Source: Bacteroidaceae bacterium (GTDB lineage Bacteria > Bacteroidota > Bacteroidia > Bacteroidales > Bacteroidaceae). From it: a stretch of DNA of 44,370 nt. The stretch is taken from positions 1 to 44,370 of the forward strand of contig JAILKU010000071.1 of the NCBI GenBank assembly GCA_024693505.1, written 5' to 3'. Position numbers and translations under genes: made by a program. Below the pieces are notes generated by a model. It was not told where the DNA came from and did not search any database. It worked only from the letters and a program-made list of their open reading frames with translations. Below, one piece after another: positions 15,992 through 24,908 of the stretch (positions are counted from its first letter, which is position 1; the number at the start of each line of letters is the position of its first letter).

Positions 15992-18268
15992 ATGATTTGT
16001 CACCTTAGGTTCATAAAACGACTTATTCTGCTGCTTATTGCCGTGCAATTAGTCTCTTGTAGCGCGAATCGTTTCGTGCCTGAAGGGTGTTACATTCTGG
16101 ATAAAGTGAATTTGCAAAGCGATGACTCCCACCTTAAGACAGAGCCCCTGCAGGGATACGTGCGGCAGCATCCCAACAGTAAATGGTTCTCACTGCTGAA
16201 AGTGCCCCTGGGTATATATGCCTTATCAGGGCAAGATAGCACCCGTCGAATAAATCGTTTTGTGCGTAGGCTAGGTGAGGCACCTGTCATCTACGATCGC
16301 CTTTTGGCTGAAAAAACACAGCAAAATATTCGTCTGGCAGTACAGAATATGGGTTATCTGGACGCTAACGTAGAGTTAGACTCTGTTCGGCATAAGCGCA
16401 AGATGCGACTGCGCTACCTCATCCATCCGCATGACCGGTATACTGTTCGCAATCTTAGTACCGACATACAGGATTCGGGTATAGCAGCACTGATTAACCG
16501 TGAGGAAGACGGATTCCGTTCCAAACTGATGCCGGGGATTAACTTTGACCTAAATGTTCTGGATGCCGAGCGAAGTCGCCTTAGCAACTATCTCACAAGG
16601 CATGGGTATTATAAGTTTACCAAGGAATTTGTCCGCTTTGAAGCTGATACGGCTGTCGGTCATCGGCTTGTTGACCTGAAGATGATTCTCCAGCCGTTTC
16701 GTAGTAGCACACAGCTCACTCCTGCTCCACATCGCGTCTATACCATCGGTAATGTGGACTATGTTTTCAATCAGGTTCAGGACGTAGCGGGTAGCAATAA
16801 GCCTTTTGTGCGGCACAGTGTCGTGCAGAATGCCACCGACATACAGCCTGGTAGCCTATATAGCGAGGCAGACGTACACGATACCTACGAACGACTAATG
16901 AGATTGGGTGCAGTGCAGAGTGTGAGCGTACATTTTGATGAGGTGGGTCCCGACAGTACGCAGCTTGACACGCGCATCACTCTATTGCCCAGTAAACGTA
17001 ACTCGTTTAATATAGAGTTGGAAGGTACCAACTCAGCTGGTGACTTTGGTGCAGCAGTTGCTTCCACCTATCAGAATCGCAATGTCTTCCGCGGTTCTGA
17101 ACTTCTTAGCATAAAGTTGCGTGGGGCGTATGAGGCAATAGACGGACTTAGCGGATACCAGGATCAGGATTATATCGAATACAGTGCTGAGATAGGACTC
17201 GTTTTCCCGGACTTCAAGTTCCCATTTCTCTCTCGTCGTTTTCGACATGCTGCGAAGGCAACCAGTGAGGTGAATCTCATGTTTGACTCACAGAACAGAC
17301 CTGAATTTCACAGACGCGTGGTCACTGCGGCGTGGCGTTACAAATGGGGACAAGCGGGACGCAGGCGGCAGCATCGCGTTGACATGCTCGACCTTAATTA
17401 TGTCTTCATGCCTTGGATAAGTGAGACGTTTCGTAGCAGGTACTTGGATGATCCGGCAAGCCGGAACGCCATTCTGCGCTACAACTACGAGAACCTTTTT
17501 ATCATGAAGTGGGGCTATACCTTCACATACAGTTCTCAGGTGCTTAACGGAGCCAACTCTAACTACGGTACAAATGCATACACTATCCGTACTGGTATCG
17601 AGACGTCCGGCAATCTGCTATATGGTCTTTGTAACCTTTTTGGAACAAGCCAAAACAGCATGGACCAGTACACTCTTTTTAACATAGCATATGCCCAGTA
17701 TGCTAAGGCTGATTTCGACTTTTCGAAGAGCTTTCGTTTCGATGAGCGCAATTCGCTCGCTCTACACATGGGATTCGGTATAGCCTGCCCATATGGCAAT
17801 AGTAGTATTCTGCCATATGAGAAACGATACTTCAGCGGAGGCGCCAACAGTGTGAGAGGCTGGAGCGTGAGGGAGCTTGGTCCAGGCACATTCAAGGGGA
17901 ATGATGGGCGTATCGACTTTATCAATCAGACGGGTGACATGAAACTTGATATGAATCTGGAATACCGCACTCATCTGTTTTGGAAACTAGATGCAGCAGC
18001 TTTCGTTGATGCAGGTAATATTTGGACCATTCGCGACTATCCGGACCAGCCAGGTGGGCAGTTCCGATTCGACAAGTTTTGGAAGCAAATAGCTTTGGCC
18101 TACGGACTTGGTGTCCGTCTTAACTTCAACTATTTTATTTTACGTTTAGACTTGGGTATGAAAGCCGTACATCCCTCCTATACCGACTCACGTAGGCATT
18201 TCCCCATTGCTCATCCAAATTTTGGTCGTGATAGTAGCTGGCACTTCGCCGTTGGACTACCATTCTAA
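15992..18268 (+). CDS. tamL: TamL, TamA-like outer-membrane lipoprotein (BamA/Omp85 superfamily)
   Basis: A 758-residue Omp85-family protein. Its N-terminus is a lipoprotein signal (lipobox VSC, Cys23), the feature that separates Bacteroidetes TamL from proteobacterial TamA. POTRA-like segments occupy about residues 30-340. The beta-barrel (about 350-758) has the surface-strand motifs FSGGANSVRGWSVRELGPG (the conserved RGW lid-lock region) and ends with a terminal Phe (HFAVGLPF), as outer-membrane proteins do. It should work with a TamB partner, encoded elsewhere, in outer-membrane assembly or lipid transport. It is divergent from the methyltransferase and overlaps the next minus-strand gene by 12 nt at the stop codons. 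Confidence 0.88.
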   Translation: MICHLRFIKRLILLLIAVQLVSCSANRFVPEGCYILDKVNLQSDDSHLKTEPLQGYVRQHPNSKWFSLLKVPLGIYALSGQDSTRRINRFVRRLGEAPVIYDRLLAEKTQQNIRLAVQNMGYLDANVELDSVRHKRKMRLRYLIHPHDRYTVRNLSTDIQDSGIAALINREEDGFRSKLMPGINFDLNVLDAERSRLSNYLTRHGYYKFTKEFVRFEADTAVGHRLVDLKMILQPFRSSTQLTPAPHRVYTIGNVDYVFNQVQDVAGSNKPFVRHSVVQNATDIQPGSLYSEADVHDTYERLMRLGAVQSVSVHFDEVGPDSTQLDTRITLLPSKRNSFNIELEGTNSAGDFGAAVASTYQNRNVFRGSELLSIKLRGAYEAIDGLSGYQDQDYIEYSAEIGLVFPDFKFPFLSRRFRHAAKATSEVNLMFDSQNRPEFHRRVVTAAWRYKWGQAGRRRQHRVDMLDLNYVFMPWISETFRSRYLDDPASRNAILRYNYENLFIMKWGYTFTYSSQVLNGANSNYGTNAYTIRTGIETSGNLLYGLCNLFGTSQNSMDQYTLFNIAYAQYAKADFDFSKSFRFDERNSLALHMGFGIACPYGNSSILPYEKRYFSGGANSVRGWSVRELGPGTFKGNDGRIDFINQTGDMKLDMNLEYRTHLFWKLDAAAFVDAGNIWTIRDYPDQPGGQFRFDKFWKQIALAYGLGVRLNFNYFILRLDLGMKAVHPSYTDSRRHFPIAHPNFGRDSSWHFAVGLPF

Positions 18269-18670
18269 ACCTTTTACCATCCATTTGTCTTTTCTCTTGA
18301 CCAGCAAGACCCTTCCTAATGTGTTGCTAATGCGTCCTGTCTCTTCTAATGAATCTGTTACAAGCACATCATGGGCGTAAAATGTGGCAATTCCAATGGT
18401 ATCCTGTATGATTGTTTCACCAATTTCTATTTTCGGTCTGTCGTTCATGAGCGCCAACTCGTCTTCAGTAAGATTCGAAGCAAACCAGCAAACATCTTTT
18501 ACCCCAGACGAGGTACAAAAGGCAGTAGCCTTTGCGAAGTCGCATGTATAGAAGGCTTCTAAGAAGGATGACGCTACCGTAGAGACGATATATGACTCAT
18601 TATCGTGCGAGGTACACGATAAAAGACTTAGGAATGTAGCCAGAAACAGTGTTTGATACTTGATTTTCAT
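18257..18670 (-). CDS. Small lipoprotein, NTF2-like (DUF4878-type)
   Basis: A 137-residue protein with signal MKIKYQTLFLATFLSLLSC, lipobox Cys19. The mature part (IVSTVASSFLEAFYTCDFAKATAFC, then SNLTEDELALMNDRPKIEIG, ending VLLVKRKDKWMVKGLEW) has the helix-then-sheet order of NTF2-like/DUF4878 proteins. It shares that design, though little identity, with the lipoprotein after der. It has its own -7 box (18694-18701) and is divergent from the WalJ-like gene. Function unknown. Confidence 0.7.
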   Translation of the reverse strand: MKIKYQTLFLATFLSLLSCTSHDNESYIVSTVASSFLEAFYTCDFAKATAFCTSSGVKDVCWFASNLTEDELALMNDRPKIEIGETIIQDTIGIATFYAHDVLVTDSLEETGRISNTLGRVLLVKRKDKWMVKGLEW

Positions 18671-18693
18671 GACTCAATATGAACTTTCGACTA

Positions 18694-18741
18694 CAAAAGT
18701 ATGGAAAAATTTGTCTTTTTGCTAATATTGGTGTATTTTTG
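18694..18741. promoter_or_regulatory. Divergent promoters: lipoprotein (-) and WalJ-like gene (+)
   Basis: Minus strand: TACTTTTG at 18701-18694. Plus strand: TTTG at 18710-18713 and TATTTTTG at 18734-18741, 20 nt apart, a very good Bacteroidetes promoter whose start would lie about 15 nt before the ATG at 18762. Confidence 0.6.
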
Positions 18742-18761
18742 CGCTGAAATTATATAAAAAG

Positions 18762-19571
18762 ATGATAAAATTCATTTCATTGGGCTCAGGAAGTAGCGGG
18801 AACGCTTATTATCTGAGCTCAGAAAATACGAAAATACTGATTGATGCTGGAATTCCTATACGGACGTTGAAAAGAATTTTCAAGGATTTTGACATTGAGG
18901 CTGATAAATTGGATGCGGTTCTCATTACGCATGACCATGCAGACCACATTAAGTCTGTTGGATATATGGCTAATGAATACGGCAGGTTTATCTATGCCAC
19001 CGAACCTGTTCATCAAGGAATCAATCGCAATTATTGCGTGACCAGCAAACTTACCCCAGATAAAGTTAAATATATTCAGAAAGATACTCCAATTCAAATA
19101 GGTGACTTTACGATTACACCTTTCGATGTGCCTCACGATAGTAGCGACTGCGTAGGCTACAGATTGGAGAGTGAAGGTATTACCTTCTGTTTGATTACAG
19201 ACGTGGGGCATGCCACTCCTAAGATAGAGGAAGAGGTGGCGAAGGCTAATTACCTCGTGTTGGAGGCCAACCACGATGAAAACATGTTGATGATGGGCAC
19301 TTATCCCGCTTATTTGAAAGGTCGTATAAAGAGTGACCGTGGACATATGTGCAACAAGGATTCGGCACGTCTTATTGCTGAGCATGCCACATTAAGACTC
19401 AAGCATGTATGGCTCTGTCATCTCAGCGAGGAAAATAACCACCCCGAGTTGGCACGGAAGACTGTAGAAGCAATCCTGCGGGGCTACGGAATTATCCCAG
19501 GGGTGGACTTCAAACTGGACATCTTAAAGCGTAAAGTTCCCTCAGAAGTATATGAATTGACACCAATGTAA
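18762..19571 (+). CDS. MBL-fold hydrolase, WalJ/YycJ-like
   Basis: A 269-residue metallo-beta-lactamase-fold protein. It begins MIKFISLGSGSSGNAYYLSS and has THDHADH (two-metal motif) near residues 57-63. Further metal ligands are likely in VPHDSSDCVGY, LITDVGHAT, LEANHDENML and WLCHLSEENN. This set matches the YycJ/WalJ branch, proposed exonucleases or phosphodiesterases linked to cell-wall and DNA-repair coordination in Firmicutes. In Bacteroidetes the role is unproven. It precedes the tRNA-Lys pair on the same strand but is separated from it by a dedicated promoter. Confidence 0.85.
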   Translation: MIKFISLGSGSSGNAYYLSSENTKILIDAGIPIRTLKRIFKDFDIEADKLDAVLITHDHADHIKSVGYMANEYGRFIYATEPVHQGINRNYCVTSKLTPDKVKYIQKDTPIQIGDFTITPFDVPHDSSDCVGYRLESEGITFCLITDVGHATPKIEEEVAKANYLVLEANHDENMLMMGTYPAYLKGRIKSDRGHMCNKDSARLIAEHATLRLKHVWLCHLSEENNHPELARKTVEAILRGYGIIPGVDFKLDILKRKVPSEVYELTPM

Positions 19572-19589
19572 AAAAAATCAAGCCAAAGA

Positions 19590-19621
19590 TTTGGCGGTTT
19601 CATTAAAAGTCCATACCTTTG
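19590..19621 (+). promoter_or_regulatory. Promoter of the tRNA-Lys pair
   Basis: TTTGG at 19590-19594 and TACCTTTG at 19614-19621 are about 20 nt apart. The first tRNA starts 23 nt after the -7 box. Confidence 0.65.
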
Positions 19622-19643
19622 CACTCGCAAAATCGGACATGAT

Positions 19644-19716
19644 GCGTCCTTAGCTCAGTTGGTAGAGCAATTGACTCTTAATCAATGGGTCCAGGGTTCG
19701 AGCCCCTGAGGGCGTA
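19644..19716 (+). tRNA. tRNA-Lys (anticodon CUU), copy 1
   Basis: All four arms fold. The acceptor GCGTCCT pairs with AGGGCGT, with discriminator A. The D-arm is GCTC/GAGC. The anticodon stem ATTGA/TCAAT has loop CTCTTAA, which places CTT at the anticodon. The T-arm CAGGG/CCCTG has loop TTCGAGC. The length is 73 nt and CCA is not encoded, as usual in Bacteroidetes. It reads AAG lysine codons. Confidence 0.95.
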
Positions 19717-19747
19717 CGGTTTAGAAGAAATAAACTGGTTTTGCAAT

Positions 19748-19820
19748 GCGTCCTTAGCTCAGTTGGTAGAGCAATTGACTCTTAATCAATGGGTCCAGGG
19801 TTCGAGCCCCTGAGGGCGTA
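19748..19820 (+). tRNA. tRNA-Lys (anticodon CUU), copy 2
   Basis: Identical over all 73 nt to copy 1, with a 31-nt spacer. The two are transcribed from the promoter at 19590 and end at the hairpin at 19831. An identical pair suggests recent duplication or gene conversion and a high demand for this tRNA. Confidence 0.95.
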
Positions 19821-19830
19821 CAAAGGTTAG

Positions 19831-19866
19831 TGAGGATGGACTTCCGGGTTCATCCTCATTCCTTTT
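19831..19866 (+). terminator. Terminator after the tRNA-Lys pair
   Basis: TGAGGATG (19831-19838) pairs with CATCCTCA (19851-19858), followed by TTCCTTTT. Confidence 0.7.
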
Positions 19867-19940
19867 ATTGAGACGCTCAGTCTAACGTACCAGATATACT
19901 GATATTATACATTTGATATTAAACATTATAAGATAAACGT

Positions 19941-21719
19941 ATGTATAGGACAAAAACGTGTGGAGAGCTTCGCCTCTCCGATGTGGGACAGGAAGTGACC
20001 CTGGCGGGATGGGTACAGAGTGTGCACAATCTGGGAGCACTTACCTTTGTGGATTTGCGCGACCGCTATGGCATTACGCAGTTGGCTTTCACCGAAGACG
20101 CTCCTGAGGAACTCCGGAAGAAGGCAGGCCGCCTGGGCCGCGAATTTGTTTTGCAGGCAACAGGAATCGTCACCGAGCGCTACAGCAAGAACAAGAATCT
20201 GCCTACGGGCGACATAGAGATTCAGGTAAACGAACTTAACATACTGAACGAGAGCCAGACACCGCCCTTTACCATAGAGGAGGAAAGCGACGGCGGTGAC
20301 GACTTGCGTATGAAGTACCGCTATCTCGATCTTCGTCGTCCCTGTGTCAGGAAGAACTTGGAACTGCGTCACCGCATGACGATGGAGGTTCGGCGATACC
20401 TTGACTCAAAAGGATTCTTGGAGATTGAAACACCTATGCTTATCGGTTCTACTCCAGAGGGTGCTCGTGATTTTGTTGTGCCCAGTCGAATGAATCCCGG
20501 CCAGTTCTATGCGTTGCCCCAGAGTCCACAGACCCTGAAGCAGCTGTTGATGGTCGCAGGGATGGACCGCTATTTTCAAATTGTGAAATGTTTCCGCGAC
20601 GAAGACCTGCGTGCTGACCGCCAACCGGAGTTTACACAGATAGACTGTGAAATGTCTTTTGTTCAGCAGGAAGACATTCTGCAACTCTTCGAGGGAATGG
20701 CTAAGCACCTTTTCCGTGAGTTGCGTGGTGTTGAACTGACAGATCCTTTCCCGCGTATGAGCTGGGATGACGCAATGCGCCTCTATGGTTCCGATAAGCC
20801 TGATACGCGATTCGGCATGCAGTTTGTTGAACTGAAGTCCAAGGACCAAACCAGTCTTTTCCCCGAAGGCTTTGCCGTATTCGACAATGCATCCTTTATT
20901 GCCGGTATCTGTGCAACAGGTCAGGCAGAATATACGCGTAAGCAGCTTGACCAACTCACCGATTTCGTGCGTCGTCCTCAGATCGGTGCCAAGGGACTTG
21001 TCTATGCCCGTGTTCAGGCTGATGGTTCCGTGAAGTCCAGCATTGATAAGTTCTATGGTCCCGAAGTCATGCAGGCTGTTAGCCAGAAGATGAATGCCCT
21101 GCCTGGCGATCTCATCCTCATTCTCTCCGGTGACGATGCTATGCGTGTCAGGAAACAGCTCTGCGAACTGCGTCTCGAGATGGGTGCTCGCATGGGCCTT
21201 CGCGACAAGAACAAGTTCTCTCTGCTTTGGGTCGTTGATTTCCCAATGTTCGAATGGAGCGAGGAAGAAGGTCGTCTGATGGCTATGCATCATCCCTTCA
21301 CGCATCCCAAGAACGAGGATATTCCCCTGCTCGATACCGATCCGGCTTCCGTACGAGCCGATGCATACGACATGGTTTGCAATGGTGTGGAAGTAGGTGG
21401 CGGCTCCATCCGTATTCACGACCAGGCTCTCCAGGCTAAGATGTTCCAGATTCTTGGCTTCACGCCCGAAAAGGCACAGCAGCAGTTTGGCTTCCTCATG
21501 AATGCGTTCAAGTATGGTGCTCCTCCTCATGGCGGACTGGCCTATGGGCTGGATCGTTGGGTGAGCCTCTTCGCCGGCTTGGATAGTATTCGCGACTGCA
21601 TTGCCTTCCCCAAGAACAACAGCGGACGCGACGTGATGCTTGATGCGCCTGGAGAACTGGATCAGAAGCAACTCGATGAGCTTTGTCTGGCGTTGAATCT
21701 CCCTCAGGGGCAAGAGTAA
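19941..21719 (+). CDS. aspS: Aspartyl-tRNA synthetase
   Basis: A 592-residue class II synthetase that charges tRNA-Asp. The N-terminal OB-fold anticodon domain spans about residues 1-105 ([20 protein letters not shown]). Motif 2 is in [20 protein letters not shown], the GAD insertion is around 300-410, and motif 3 is [20 protein letters not shown]. Length is the bacterial type. A TACATTTG at 19908-19915 may be its -7 box. A strong terminator follows. Whether it is discriminating (Asp only) or also charges tRNA-Asn cannot be told. Confidence 0.97.
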   Translation: MYRTKTCGELRLSDVGQEVTLAGWVQSVHNLGALTFVDLRDRYGITQLAFTEDAPEELRKKAGRLGREFVLQATGIVTERYSKNKNLPTGDIEIQVNELNILNESQTPPFTIEEESDGGDDLRMKYRYLDLRRPCVRKNLELRHRMTMEVRRYLDSKGFLEIETPMLIGSTPEGARDFVVPSRMNPGQFYALPQSPQTLKQLLMVAGMDRYFQIVKCFRDEDLRADRQPEFTQIDCEMSFVQQEDILQLFEGMAKHLFRELRGVELTDPFPRMSWDDAMRLYGSDKPDTRFGMQFVELKSKDQTSLFPEGFAVFDNASFIAGICATGQAEYTRKQLDQLTDFVRRPQIGAKGLVYARVQADGSVKSSIDKFYGPEVMQAVSQKMNALPGDLILILSGDDAMRVRKQLCELRLEMGARMGLRDKNKFSLLWVVDFPMFEWSEEEGRLMAMHHPFTHPKNEDIPLLDTDPASVRADAYDMVCNGVEVGGGSIRIHDQALQAKMFQILGFTPEKAQQQFGFLMNAFKYGAPPHGGLAYGLDRWVSLFAGLDSIRDCIAFPKNNSGRDVMLDAPGELDQKQLDELCLALNLPQGQE

Positions 21720-21763
21720 CCCCCGTCTCTACCAGTTTCCTGTTTGGAGTTATTATACAGAAA

Positions 21764-21796
21764 GAGGGTGTGCCTGTTTGACACACCCTCTTTTTT
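21764..21796. terminator. Bidirectional terminator between aspS and the RNase G gene
   Basis: GAGGGTGTG (21764-21772) and CACACCCTC (21782-21790) form a perfect 9-bp stem. TTTTTT follows on plus and CTTTCTG on minus, so it can serve both converging genes. Confidence 0.85.
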
Positions 21797-21864
21797 AGTC
21801 TACCTTTCTTCACTAAGTTTGTTTGTATGATCCCTTTTGTCCAAATGGAGTAGGGGAGTGGGGC

Positions 21865-23439
21865 TTATCTGATTTCAATTTCTTCCTTCATGTCGATTTC
21901 CTGCCCATGTTGGTCATAGAACTCATATTGCAGGAAAGCGAGTTTCTGGCTGGGGAGAACGCGTACACCGAGTCCGTAGCGCATCTGCCAACGACGTTTA
22001 ATAGAAATGATACCTTGATTGAGGTAAGCGGCCACATAAGGATGAACGTGGAGGGTAAAGCGATTGATGCCAAGTTTCCTCACGAGAAACTTGATTTTTC
22101 CCTCGAGTACCTTGTCGAATAGGAAACTGCTCTTGATGGTTCCTTCGCCGTGACAGGTCGGGCAGGTCTCCTCAACCTGTACGTCCATGACAGGTCTTAC
22201 GCGCTGGCGCGTAATCTGCATGAGTCCGAATTTTGAGAGGGGCAGGATGTTATGGCGTGCTCGGTCGCGCTTCATGTTTTCACACATGTGCTCATAGAGC
22301 TTTTGGCGATCCTCTGCCAACTTCATGTCAATGAAGTCCACAACGATAATTCCACCCATATCGCGCAACCGTAACTGCCGGGCCAGTTCGTCTGCGGCAC
22401 CCAGGTTGACTTCAAGGGCGTTGGCTTCCTGCCCGTCCTTGTTCTTTGCACGGTTTCCACTGTTGACGTCAACAACGTGTAATGCTTCGGTGTGCTCAAT
22501 GATGAGATAAGCGCCGTGTTTATAGGATACGGTCTTTCCGAACTCGCTCTTAATTTGCCTTGTAATATCGAAATTGTCAAAGATCGGGAGTTTGCCCTTG
22601 TATTGCTTGACAACGTCGATGCGGTCGGGAGCGATGATGGAAACGTAGTCGCGCACCTCCTGGTAAACGTCTTCGCGGTTGACGTATATGTTCTCATAGC
22701 TGGGGTTAAACAGGTCGCGCAGCATGCCTACGGTTCTGCTGGTCTCCTCATAGACGAGTGTCGGCATGTCTTTGGCTTTCATCACGCGTTGCATAGTGTC
22801 TTCCCATCGTTTGAACAGGATTTTCATCTCCTGGTCGAGCTCAGCCACTCTTTTACCTTCAGCCACAGTTCGTACGATAATGCCACAGTTCTTGGGCTTA
22901 ATGCTTTGTATGACCTGTTTGAGGCGAGCGCGTTCTTCGGAACTCTTGATTTTGGATGAAACAGAAACACTATCTTCAAACGGCATCAAGACGAGGTAGC
23001 GACCGGGAAACGATATCTCGCATGACAGACGGGGCCCCTTGGTACTGATGGGCTCCTTTACAATCTGCACGAGTATTTCCTGTCCCTGCTTGAGTATGTC
23101 TTGCACACTACCGTCCTTTCCTAAAGGGGGCTGGATGGTAGCTTTGTTGGGGGAATAGAAGTTCTTCTTGTCGCTCATGACCTGCTTGAGGTACTTGGCG
23201 AAGGAGTTGTACTGAATTCCCAGGTCTAAATAGTGAAGAAAGGCATCACGCTCGTGTCCCACATTCACGAAACACGCGTTCAGGCCAGGCATGAGTTTTC
23301 TCACCTTGGCCACGTACACGTTGCCCACAGAAAAAGATGCGCTCTGCTGCTCTTCTTGGTATTCCACAAGCCGCTTGTCCTCGGTCAGAGCAATTGCTAT
23401 CTTTTGGGGCTGTACGTCAATAAAGACTTCACTTGTCAT
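21865..23439 (-). CDS. rng: Ribonuclease E/G family protein (RNase G)
   Basis: A 524-residue endoribonuclease. It has an S1-like RNA-binding domain at about residues 36-125 (FSVGNVYVAKVRKLMPGLNA), an RNase-H-like region, and the catalytic DNase-I-like site in HVVDVNSGN and VVDFIDMK, whose Asp residues bind magnesium. A zinc-link CPTCHG lies at about 426-431. It lacks the long C-terminal scaffold of RNase E, so it is the RNase G form, acting on 16S 5' end maturation and mRNA decay. Upstream lies the small ribosomal-protein-like gene, and a terminator-like hairpin occupies the leader at 23464-23504. It may therefore be controlled by read-through or attenuation. Confidence 0.92.
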   Translation of the reverse strand: MTSEVFIDVQPQKIAIALTEDKRLVEYQEEQQSASFSVGNVYVAKVRKLMPGLNACFVNVGHERDAFLHYLDLGIQYNSFAKYLKQVMSDKKNFYSPNKATIQPPLGKDGSVQDILKQGQEILVQIVKEPISTKGPRLSCEISFPGRYLVLMPFEDSVSVSSKIKSSEERARLKQVIQSIKPKNCGIIVRTVAEGKRVAELDQEMKILFKRWEDTMQRVMKAKDMPTLVYEETSRTVGMLRDLFNPSYENIYVNREDVYQEVRDYVSIIAPDRIDVVKQYKGKLPIFDNFDITRQIKSEFGKTVSYKHGAYLIIEHTEALHVVDVNSGNRAKNKDGQEANALEVNLGAADELARQLRLRDMGGIIVVDFIDMKLAEDRQKLYEHMCENMKRDRARHNILPLSKFGLMQITRQRVRPVMDVQVEETCPTCHGEGTIKSSFLFDKVLEGKIKFLVRKLGINRFTLHVHPYVAAYLNQGIISIKRRWQMRYGLGVRVLPSQKLAFLQYEFYDQHGQEIDMKEEIEIR

Positions 23440-23463
23440 AATGTCCTTTCCGTCAGGTTAAAT

Positions 23464-23504
23464 AAAAAACTCGGCGACGGGCCACTCAAGCCATCGTCAC
23501 CGAG
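23464..23504 (-). terminator. Terminator-like hairpin in the rng leader
   Basis: On the minus strand CTCGGTGACG (23504-23495) pairs with CGTCGCCGAG (23479-23470), one G-U, followed at once by TTTTTT. It lies 25 nt before the rng start and 37 nt after the stop of the small basic gene. Confidence 0.75.
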
Positions 23505-23540
23505 CAGTCTTTCTTTTAAGCCGAGAAACGGGAGCCTGCT

Positions 23541-23630
23541 TTACTTGCTCTTATGTCTGTTCTTTCTCAGTCTTTTCTTACGCTTGTGAGTAGACATCTT
23601 ATGTCTCTTATGCTTCTTTCCGTTTGGCAT
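23541..23630 (-). CDS. 29-residue very basic protein of the AURKAIP1/COX24 (mS38-like) family
   Basis: A 30-codon gene encoding MPNGKKHKRHKMSTHKRKKR then LRKNRHKSK. About 20 of 29 residues are Lys, Arg or His. The KMSTHKRKKRLRKNRHK core is the AURKAIP1/COX24 domain, related to the mitochondrial small-subunit protein mS38. Bacteroidetes carry such mini-proteins as apparent ribosome components. It is below common length cut-offs and easily missed. A TACCTTTG -7 box (23690-23683, minus) lies about 53 nt upstream. It precedes rng on the same strand, with a terminator-like hairpin between. Confidence 0.82.
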   Translation of the reverse strand: MPNGKKHKRHKMSTHKRKKRLRKNRHKSK

Positions 23631-23682
23631 AATTTTTTGTTATTTATGGGTTAGTACTATAGTAAATTCCAATTTCGACGCG

Positions 23683-23690
23683 CAAAGGTA
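23683..23690 (-). promoter_or_regulatory. -7 box for the mS38-like gene
   Basis: Minus-strand TACCTTTG matches TAnnTTTG. No strong -33 is visible. Confidence 0.5.
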
Positions 23691-23785
23691 CAATTTTCCG
23701 CGTAAAATGAAAAGAAATCGGACGTTTTTTTCTACTTAAATGCGAAGTAAAGCTTGTTTTGCCCGTCAATCTGCGTTTTTTTTTA

Positions 23786-23793
23786 TATGTTTG
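23786..23793 (+). promoter_or_regulatory. -7 box for mutY
   Basis: TATGTTTG lies 27 nt before the mutY ATG. The nearest TTG upstream is at 24 nt, longer than usual. Confidence 0.45.
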
Positions 23794-23820
23794 CAGACAA
23801 TTTGAGCCAATTATTGTCAG

Positions 23821-24849
23821 ATGAACGAGATTTTCACCCATAGGTTGGAAGAGTGGTATGCCCGGCATGGGCGACAGCTTCCCTGGCGGCAGACTTGCGA
23901 CCCCTATTGCATCTGGCTTTCGGAAGTCATCCTGCAGCAAACTCAGGTGGCGCAGGGGATAGACTATTACAACCGATTCATCAGCCGTTTCCCGGATGTA
24001 CAGCGTCTGGCGGCCGCCAGTGAAGATGAAGTGATGCTTCTTTGGCAAGGGCTTGGCTACTATAGCCGGGCCCGCAACTTGCATGCTGCTGCTCAACAGA
24101 TAGCTCAGGTAGGCGTCTTCCCAAGCGACTATGACTCTATCCGTCTTCTGAAGGGAGTGGGGGATTATACGGCTGCTGCCATTGCCAGCATTGCTTTCGG
24201 GCTTCCTTACGCAGTACTTGACGGGAATGTCTATCGGGTCTTGTCGCGCTATTTCGGGATTCAGACACCTATCGATACCCCCGCCGGCCGCAAAGCGTTC
24301 CGGTTGCTTGCCGATGAGATGTTGGATCGTCGCCGCCCGGCGCTCTACAATCAGGCTATCATGGATTTCGGCGCAATGCTGTGCACCCCTCGTCAGCCCC
24401 ATTGCCAGGACTGTCCTCTGTCCGAATCCTGTCAGGCTTTAGCCGAGGGCATGGTGGATCGTTTGCCCCGGAAGTCAAGACGCCCGAAAGTCACCGACAG
24501 GTATTTCACATATTTATATATATGTTCATCGGATGGCAGGTTGCTCATTCAGCGTCGGGGACCTGGTGACATCTGGCAGGGACTATATCAGTTGCCGCTC
24601 ATCGAAACCCCGTTGCCGCTTCGTCCGCAGGAAGTAGCCGCCCGGTTCCCCGATTGTGAGGTGGAATTGCTGGTGGGTGACATCACCCATCAACTCACTC
24701 ATCAGTTGCTGCATGCCCAGTGCTTTGCCATTCGCTTCCCGTCCTATGCCGAAACTATGCCCGATGGAATGTGGATTCCCCTGCAAAACCTGCAGGATTA
24801 TGCCATGCCGCAACTACTTGTTCGCATAATCAGAAAAATATCCCGATGA
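23821..24849 (+). CDS. mutY: A/G-specific adenine glycosylase MutY
   Basis: A 342-residue DNA repair enzyme that removes adenine opposite 8-oxoguanine. Catalytic Glu35 is in LSEVILQQTQV. The helix-hairpin-helix LKGVGDYTAAAIASIAFG leads to Asp134 in AVLDGNVYRV. The 4Fe-4S cluster is Cys188-x6-Cys195-x2-Cys198-x5-Cys204. The C-terminal NUDIX-like domain (about 225-342) that recognises 8-oxoG is present, with the linker VDRLPRKSRRPKVTDRYF. Length is normal. It starts the conserved mutY-ssb-gldE run. Confidence 0.96.
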   Translation: MNEIFTHRLEEWYARHGRQLPWRQTCDPYCIWLSEVILQQTQVAQGIDYYNRFISRFPDVQRLAAASEDEVMLLWQGLGYYSRARNLHAAAQQIAQVGVFPSDYDSIRLLKGVGDYTAAAIASIAFGLPYAVLDGNVYRVLSRYFGIQTPIDTPAGRKAFRLLADEMLDRRRPALYNQAIMDFGAMLCTPRQPHCQDCPLSESCQALAEGMVDRLPRKSRRPKVTDRYFTYLYICSSDGRLLIQRRGPGDIWQGLYQLPLIETPLPLRPQEVAARFPDCEVELLVGDITHQLTHQLLHAQCFAIRFPSYAETMPDGMWIPLQNLQDYAMPQLLVRIIRKISR

Positions 24850-24852
24850 TTA

Positions 24853-24884
24853 TTTGGCGCACATGATAAAAAGTAGTAACTTTG
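24853..24884 (+). promoter_or_regulatory. Promoter for ssb-gldE
   Basis: TTTG at 24853-24856 and TAACTTTG at 24877-24884, 20 nt apart; the ATG follows 24 nt later. Confidence 0.65.
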
Positions 24885-24908
24885 CCCGGCAAAACAGAAT
24901 ATGGAATT

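Noticed and set aside
19644..19820. tRNA-Lys pair as an integration site for a mobile element
   Set aside because: No integrase, no direct repeat of the tRNA 3' end apart from the second full tRNA, and flanking genes are housekeeping.
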